Part shown: positions 57,631-64,000 of the stretch, piece after piece
Position numbering within the stretch: position 1 is the first letter of the stretch
Layout of the letters: the number at the start of each line of letters is the position of its first letter
From: Globisporangium splendens
Lineage: Eukaryota; Oomycota; Peronosporomycetes; Pythiales; Pythiaceae
Direction: 5' to 3'
Assembly (NCBI GenBank): GCA_006386115.1
Contig: VFIW01000002.1
Span: 248,001-312,000 of the forward strand
DNA length: 64,000 nucleotides
Notes under the pieces: model-generated
Database searches by the model: none
What the model was told of the DNA's origin: nothing
The model's input: the letters and a program-made list of their open reading frames with translations, nothing else
Program-made: the position numbers and the translations under genes

Positions 57631-58292
57631 GCGCACCACGTAGGCTTCAGGATCGACTTGATTTGAAATTGTACATGCGTGTGTGAAGTTCGAGGCTCTT
57701 GTTTGTATCATAAAGTGCGTCGCAATAAAGGAAACAAATGAATGGCCACGGCATCAATGCTTGTCAACGCAGCTGTTGCTTGGGGTGTACTGTACCGTAG
57801 GTTGAAGATGTCGCTCACGATGACGCAGAGGACGTGGTGCTCTCCTGCGTTACTAAATATCCCAGCTGCCTATGTCTTCTCACAGGTCTGCTTTGGCAAA
57901 TCCTCCCAAGCATCTCAACATCTCCTGCCATACCAAATATCACTCCATCGACGATGCCACCTTCTTCCACGATTTGTCTGTTTTTGTTCCAATCAAATTC
58001 TATCAAATTTACGACCTCAGCAAAAATACTGCATCACCCACACTTTGTCCAGCTGGTGCGTACTTAAGCGCGAACCTTGCGTCCTTGCTCTGGTACTAAA
58101 GTAGCGCCGTACGCTCGCTTTTGGTACCAGAGCACGGACTTCAACCGCTTCCCGCGTGTACGCTCCCAGACGCCGCCGTACGCTCCCACATCATTGCACA
58201 AACCCCCAGTTGCCATTCCGCATCCGCACGCCAACTGCCATTCTGCAATTTGCACGCCAATCGCCACACGAAGCCCCCGAAGCCTCTCTCTG
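57631..58292. other. Intergenic with possible gene remnant and short inverted repeats
   Basis: The minus strand at 57815-58006 has an open frame of 63 codons with a protein-like stretch (GGIVDGVIFGMAGDVEMLG) but no start context or partner exons; perhaps a relic. At 58087-58096 and 58124-58133 GCTCTGGTAC and GTACCAGAGC form a 10-bp inverted repeat about 165 bp upstream of the dehydrogenase ATG. CGTACGCTC occurs three times between 58108 and 58190. Confidence 0.4.
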
Positions 58293-59943
58293 ATGCTCGC
58301 CGCCACGACGCGCGTCCGCCGCCACTTGCTCTTGCGCACTATGGCCTCCGCCTCAGCTAAGACATCGACCGGCGTTGCCGCGGGCTTCCACTCGGAGGTG
58401 CAGAACCGCGATCTGATCTGCACGCAGGGCTTCGTCAACGGCAAATGGATCGACGCGCACTCCAAGGCGCACTTCTCCGTCACCGGTACGCACATGGGAA
58501 AGAGAGTCTTTACGCTGTTAGTATGATTTATCATGAGACTCATTTGGATGATTTATCGCTGTGTGCGCGTTAGACCCTGCGACGGATGAGGAGATTGCGC
58601 GTGTGGCGGATATGGGCAAGGAGGAGACGCAAGACGCGATCCATGCCGCGTTGGAAGCGCAACGCTCCTGGAAGAAGACGACGCCGTTGGTGCGCTCGAA
58701 CTTGTTGAAGAAATGGTACGCTGCGATTCGTGACAATGCCGATGACTTGGCTGTGATCGCGTCGGCAGAAAGCGGCAAGCCGCTGCCTGAAGCCAAGGGC
58801 GAAGTCGCGTATGCTGCGGGCTTCATTGACTACTACGCGCACGAGATCATGCACTCGGCGGGCTATGTCGTGCCACCTAGTGCACCTGGTCAGCAACTGA
58901 TCGCGGTCAAGGAGCCTGTCGGCGTGTGTGGCATCATCACGCCTTGGAACTTTCCATTGGCGATGATCACGCGCAAGCTCGGTCCATGCCTTGCTGCTGG
59001 TTGCACGGCCGTTGTGAAGCCTGCCGCCGAGACCCCATTGTCGGCATTGGCGATCGCGAAGTTGGCGCAAGACGTCGGCATCCCTTCGGGTGTGATCAAC
59101 GTTGTGACGTCGCCGCACGCTCGCGCCGCTGAGGTCGGTGAGACGCTGTCGACGAGCAACGATGTGCGCAAGCTCTCGTTCACGGGCTCGACGCGCGTGG
59201 GCAAGATTTTGATGCAGCAGTCGGCCGAGAACGTCAAGCGTCTGTCTCTCGAATTGGGTGGCAACGCGCCGTTCATCGTGTTTGAAGATGCGGACGTTGA
59301 TGCTGCTGTTGATGGACTTGTGGCGTCCAAGTTCCGCAACACAGGCCAAACGTGCGTGTGCACGAACCGCGTGTTTGTGCACTCGTCGATCTACCAGGAG
59401 TTTTCGGACAAGCTGATCGCCAAGGTGAAGAACCTGAAGATGGGACGTCCACGTACGCCTGGCACCCAATTGGGTCCATTGATCAGCCAAGCCGCGTTCC
59501 AGAAGACGTCCGACTTGGTGGACGATGCGGTGTCGAAGGGCGCGAAGGCGCTTACAGGTGGTAAGCCGAGCGGACTCGGCTCGAACTTCTACGAAGCGAC
59601 TGTTCTCTGCGACGTCGATCACACGATGCGCGTCTCTCAGGAAGAGATCTTCGGTCCAATCGCGCCGCTCTTCTCGTTCTCGAGCGAAGAGGAAGTGATC
59701 GCGAAGGCGAACGGCACGGAAGCTGGTCTCGCGGGTTACTTCTATACGCGCGATATGTCGCGTGCATGGCGCGTCGCCAAAGAGCTCGAGTGCGGCATGA
59801 TTGGCATCAACACGGGGCTCATCTCGAACGTGCAAGCGCCATTCGGAGGCATCAAGCAGTCGGGACTCGGTCGCGAGGGCTCGCCGCTTGGTCTCGACGA
59901 ATACACAGAGACCAAGCTCGTGGTCACGGCCGGTCTGGCGTAA
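58293..59943 (+). CDS. ALDH5A1: Succinate-semialdehyde dehydrogenase, probably mitochondrial
   Basis: Two exons, 58293-58485 and 58574-59943, in phase, 520 aa. The N-terminus MLAATTRVRRHLLLRTMASA has many Arg and hydroxyl residues and no acid: a likely mitochondrial presequence. The ALDH fold is complete: VKEPVGVCGIITPWNFP (cofactor), KPAAETPLSALA, FTGSTRVGK (Rossmann turn), general base Glu in LELGGNAPF, nucleophile Cys in NTGQTCVCTNR, EEIFGPIAP, and PFGGIKQSGLGREG. The CVC pair at the active site, second Cys two residues on, and the KQSGLGREGS C-terminal block are characteristic of the SSADH subfamily, where the pair forms a redox switch. It oxidises succinate semialdehyde to succinate with NAD(P)+, the last step of the GABA shunt. 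Confidence 0.93.
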
Positions 59944-60010
59944 GTGTGTTGAAAGTGTCGAGTATGTTTTAGAAATTAGGTAGCTTTGGGTGATTTGTGC
60001 ATCATCATCA

Positions 60011-63000
60011 TCAATACACGTTGAACGGCGTTGTTGGATCTGTCCAGGAGGTCTCTCCTGTCTCGGCATTGTAGTAGTACGCATTGCCGTCCGCGTCGAA
60101 CGTGCGCTGCCACTCAGCAGAAGAAGACGAAGAAGATGCTTCTTCTCCCACTGAAGCAGCAGCAGTAGGCGCATCCACTGGCGCCGTCCAGCTTGTCTCG
60201 CCCGCGCACTGATTGTAAAAGTATGCAGCACCGTTTTCATCCACATACGAGACCCAGTCACTCGCTGGTGTCTTCATTACCATGTCAGCTTCGCTATTGC
60301 TTCGTCTCTTTCCCAACGGCGCACTCGCAGATCCAAAGGCGCCAACCTGAAGCGCCTCACTCGCACTTCGTCCACTGCTCTGCTTCTGTGCACTCATCAC
60401 TTGGCTCTGCTCTCGTATCAGAATCTGCTGCACGAGTGCATCCGCCTGCTTCCAGTTCCTCTCGGCGATCGCGCTCTCCAACCATTTCATGTGCTCGTCT
60501 CGCGATTCATACGCCACAGGCGCCTCCCGCAGCCTCTTGACTTGTGCGTAGAGCGCCAACGACATGTGCTGCTCGTCGTCGGTCTCGGACCGCGCGCTCC
60601 GCGGCGAGAGCGACCAGCGCGTCTCGCCCGTGATCTCGTTGTAATAGTACGTGTGCTGCGTCTCGGGGTCCATGAGCTCGACCCATTTCTCGTCGAGCAC
60701 GCGAGTCGTTCGCTGGGATGACTGCGACCGCGATGTGAGCTCTCTGTTGCTATTGGCATCACCCTGTTGCTGCTGCGTGGCCTCGAACCACGCGCGCGAG
60801 GCGTTTGGATGCTTCAGATACTCGTCGAAGGTCGCGTCGACGTCTTGGGGCCGTTCCCAGCGATACTCGTTCGTGAGCGCGTTGAAGTAGTACGTGAGAC
60901 TGCTCTCTTGGTCCAAGCGCTCGTTCCACACTGGCCGCGGTCGGCTGCTCGCGACGAGATGGCCCGTGACTGCATCGTACTCGTAGCCGCAGCGATACTG
61001 CCACTGCACTGACCACGCCGACGATGCATTGCATCCGCTGCCATTGCTATCACGACCACCAGTGCGGATACTCGGAGGCGAGCGCCTCGATGTCCTACTG
61101 CTGCGGACATTGCCAATCGACATGTGGACACTCCGAGGTGAGAGCGACGCCTTGACTTGCTGCGTCTCCGGGTGGAAGTACACGAAATGCTCGCTGATCG
61201 GGTCGACGCACACTTGCCAGGGTCCGATTGCCGCACCAGGACGCTCGGTCGTTGTCGCGAGTAGTTCCTCGAGGTTGTCCTGGTACTCGTCAATCCACTC
61301 CTGCCGTTGTCGTCTCGTGGACTGATTCGCAAACGCATTGGCGAGAGTGTCGTCCTCGGGTGGACGCTCCCATTGACACTCCTTGGTGCCGCTGTGGAAG
61401 TAGCACGTGGCTTGAAGTCTGTCATCGAAGGCTTCGTACCACGCGCCTCGTCCACGCATTGTTGACGACAATTGTCCGCTGGTGGACACTTGCTGTCTTC
61501 CTGCTGTTGAAGTTGTCACTACTGCTGCAGCAGCAGGCATCACGGACTCCGCAAAGGTGTCGTGGAAAATGTCCGTCGCCAGTGGACGCTGCCACCGTGC
61601 CTCGCTTGCCAGCGTGTTATAATAGTACTTTGCAGGTTGCGCACCACCACCGCCATTGGCGTCATCATCTGAAGTCCAGAGCTCGATCCAGCAATTGCCG
61701 CCTTCGCGGACTGCACAGCGGACGCGGAAGCCGCGAAACCTGCGCTGCTGCAACCGAGCCGTGCGGTTCGCCTTCGTGTTCGCGATCACGCCGTGCGTGA
61801 GCGGCTCCAGCTGCCGCAGCACGAGTCGATGCTGCTTCTCCGCGTCCTGTAGTTGCGTCATTATCTGCTCGAGACTCTGGGTATCGAGCGCGATGGCAAT
61901 GCGCAGCGCACGGAGTTGCTCTGCGAGCTGCACCTGCAGATACTGCGTGAGGAACCGCTGCGGCGTGCCCGTGGTGCGGCTCGAGTCATGGTACTTGGTC
62001 TTGGTCTGCATTGTCTTCTCGAGCTCGTCGTCACGGAGCTTGCTCGTGGCCACTGTCACGCGCTCGCGTTGGTCCTCGATGAGCGCGTGCAGCCTCGCTT
62101 GCTTCGCGAACGAGGGCTTGACCTGGGCTTCGAGTTTGCGCAATTCGCGCTGCACTTCGGCCTCGGCGCGACCGCGATGGCCGCGAAGCACACGCTGGAT
62201 CGTAATCGCTGATGCCACACGCTTCCTCTGCGCAATCAAAGTCAACCGCATCGTGCGGACAAAGCCTCGAGACATGTGCATCCTGTACGCGCGTTGTATC
62301 GCATTCGCGGCTTCGTGCTCACGTGCGCGGAGTTTGATCAACCCCAGCAGCACGGCGGACAAGTGCTTTTGACGAAGTCCGCGCCAGTACCATTGGATCG
62401 TCATGGCCGCGTTGATGCGAACTAATACCTCGGCTTCCTTCCGTAGGATCAATGCGTTGCGTCGTCCTCTGTGGCCACGCACCACTTTCTGCATCATCAC
62501 GGCGCCATCGTGCTGCTTCTTGCGGTGCAGCAGCTCTGTGAGTCTCTGCGCGCGTTGCTGTCGACCCTGGTGACCTCGGTACACACGTTGCACGAACAAC
62601 ACGGCCTCAAGCTCGCGTTGCGCTTGGCGTCGACTCGCTTCACGCGCGGCATGCAACATCGCGGCATCACATCTTCCGCGGTGACCTCGGTATGAGCGTT
62701 GCGCCTTGACCGCCGCGAGCTCGAGCATGACCTGAACATGCGCCTCGGCCAGCTGCTGCTGTCGAATCGCAGCTTTCATGTTGCGCACGCGAGTGCGGCT
62801 CTGGTATCCGCGAAAGAGCCTCTGGAAGACCAGCGCTGCCTCGTTCTCGTTTTCCTGGATGCGACACAGCCGCTTGGTGCGCGCGAGCATGCGTCGTAGT
62901 CGTACATTGCGGTACTCTCTTCCGATCCGCGATGCCGCAGCGTCTTCGCGAGTGTGCTGCTTGTCTGCGGCGATGCGCTTCCGCACCAAGAAGCCTCGGA

Positions 63001-64000
63001 CACGTGCCTGGATCTTGGGCGGTACATGTCTCTGGACGTACTTGAGCTTGGTTTCCCAGAGTCCACCGCGCGTGAGGCAGCCGCGCATCGCCGCCTGGAT
63101 CTTGACGGCGCTTTTCCACTCGAGAATGCGTCGATCGCGCTGTCTGCATAATTCTGCGGCGTCCTATCTGCGCGCAGTCGGTGAGATCGAGCGTCGTGAG
63201 GTTCGTGCACGCCTTGGTGATATCTGCAACCCCGCTTTCTGTGATCCGCGGACAATTTGCGAGCGCGAGCGTCGCCAATGGCGGTGACAGCGACGACGAA
63301 AACGCGCTCTTCGCGGTGGCGCTGCTGGCGGAAAGCGCCTCGAGTGCCGTGTCGTTGATGCGTTGGCAACCCAAAAGGTTCAGGTACTTGAGCTGCTGGC
63401 AGTGCTGCGCGAACCCCAACTGCATCAATGTTTGGCGAGCCGCTGATATCGAGCCACGTGAGCGCTTTGCATTTGGTCGCGAGCGCGATGACGTCGGCGT
63501 TCGTCATCTGGACGCATCCTGCGAGCGAGAGTGTGTGCAGCGCGAGGCATTGGCTCGCCAGCGCCTGGATCGCGATGCTGCTCACGTCGCGGCATCCTGT
63601 CAGCTTCAGAGTCGTGAGCAATGGGTATCCTCGAGCAATGGCACGCACACCTGCGTCATGAACGTGGCGGCACCTAAAGAGATCCAAGTGGGTCAGCTGC
63701 GGACACCACTTGCCGATCTCGACCAGCGCCTTGTCGCCATACTCGCCCACATGCTCGCACTCGGAGACGTCGACGTGGCGCAGGTTCTGCTTGCAGCACT
63801 GCGCGATCTTGACGATCCCAGCGTCCGAGATGCGCGCGCAGCGCCGCAGGATCAACGTGTGCAGCGTCCAGCAACCCGCCGCGAGCGTCTGCAGCACAGT
63901 GTCCGTGATCTGAGGACACTCGCTGAGCTCAACGAGTCCAAGTGGACAATTGTGCGCGAGCAGCCGCAGTCCGAGCTCCGTCACGCGCGCGCACTGCGCC
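60011..64000 (-). CDS. LRR-IQ-WW multidomain protein, partial at 5' end, with two apparent +1 frameshifts
   Basis: Reads leftward from the right edge; its start is beyond 64000. Residues from 64000 to about 63165 are cysteine-containing LRRs of the F-box/AMN1 type (LVELSECPQITDTVL, LHTLILRRCARISDAG, LKYLNLLGCQRINDTAL, LTTLDLTDCAQI). From 63160 to about 62150 about eight IQ motifs follow (VKIQAAMRGCL, LVFQRLFRGYQSR, LFVQRVYRGHQGR, MMQKVVRGHRGR, ITIQRVLRGHRGR). A coiled coil lies at about 62120-61800, then one more IQ (LQQRRFRGFRVR) and six WW or WW-like domains to the stop at 60011 (CWIELW, AWYEAF, VWNERL, KWVELM, DWVSYV, EWQRTF starts). The frame shifts by one base at 63414-63417 (GGGG) and again at 63163-63164 (GG); dropping one G at each gives a continuous protein. 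Calmodulin-binding, proline-recognising scaffold is the likely role. Confidence 0.78.

Noticed and set aside
58570..60261. 563-codon minus-strand open frame opposite the dehydrogenase
   Set aside because: It lies antisense to a complete ALDH with all catalytic motifs and has arginine/histidine-rich shadow composition; no domain recognised.

Overview
This window is nuclear DNA of an intron-bearing eukaryote, almost certainly an oomycete (stramenopile). Evidence: most genes are split by short introns (about 55-155 nt, mostly 70-90 nt, GT-AG with GTAxGT-type donors) that restore long conserved reading frames; there is a cytochrome-b5 front-end desaturase of the Saprolegnia delta-5 type, a myosin with a C-terminal WW domain, several IQ/WW proteins and remnants of an oomycete membrane-protein family. 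Genus cannot be decided. Gene density is high and many neighbours are divergent pairs sharing 100-520 bp. No tRNA, rRNA or CRISPR was seen.

Layout. 0-7.1 kb is a decaying block: the 3' end of a VPS13-like gene with an in-frame stop, a second VPS13-like fragment, two copies of a ~575 bp direct repeat and a WW-domain gene with two in-frame stops. 7.2-26.6 kb is orderly: COG5 (-), WW-myosin (+), an IQ/coiled-coil protein (-), delta-5 desaturase (-), PIGW/GWT1 (-), RWDD1-like (+) and a TBC Rab-GAP (+). 26.8-30.7 kb holds a third degraded membrane-protein remnant and a nearly perfect 1,738 bp inverted repeat (105 bp spacer), each arm carrying the same broken membrane-protein gene. 31-53 kb is again orderly: BTB-BACK (-), AP-3 sigma (+), a small coiled-coil protein (-), transportin-3/importin-13-like (-), Na+/H+ exchanger (+), ankyrin-PH-PX (-), Tah18/NDOR1 diflavin reductase (-), RBX1 (+) and a GYF-domain protein (-). 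53-64 kb: an RS-rich protein (+), a degenerate stretch, an unusual small GTPase (-), a ZIP metal transporter (+), succinate-semialdehyde dehydrogenase (+) and a large LRR-IQ-WW protein (-) that runs off the right edge and shows two single-base frameshifts.

Taken together most genes are housekeeping, with a bias to membrane traffic (COG5, AP-3, TBC Rab-GAP, VPS13, PX, GTPase, NHE), cytoskeleton/WW-IQ scaffolds, GPI-anchor and PUFA synthesis, nuclear import, ubiquitin ligation and cytosolic Fe-S assembly. The unexplained parts are the inverted duplication, the decaying left block and the frameshifted LRR-IQ-WW gene. Exon boundaries given exactly were checked by hand for reading-phase agreement; those marked approximate were not resolved.
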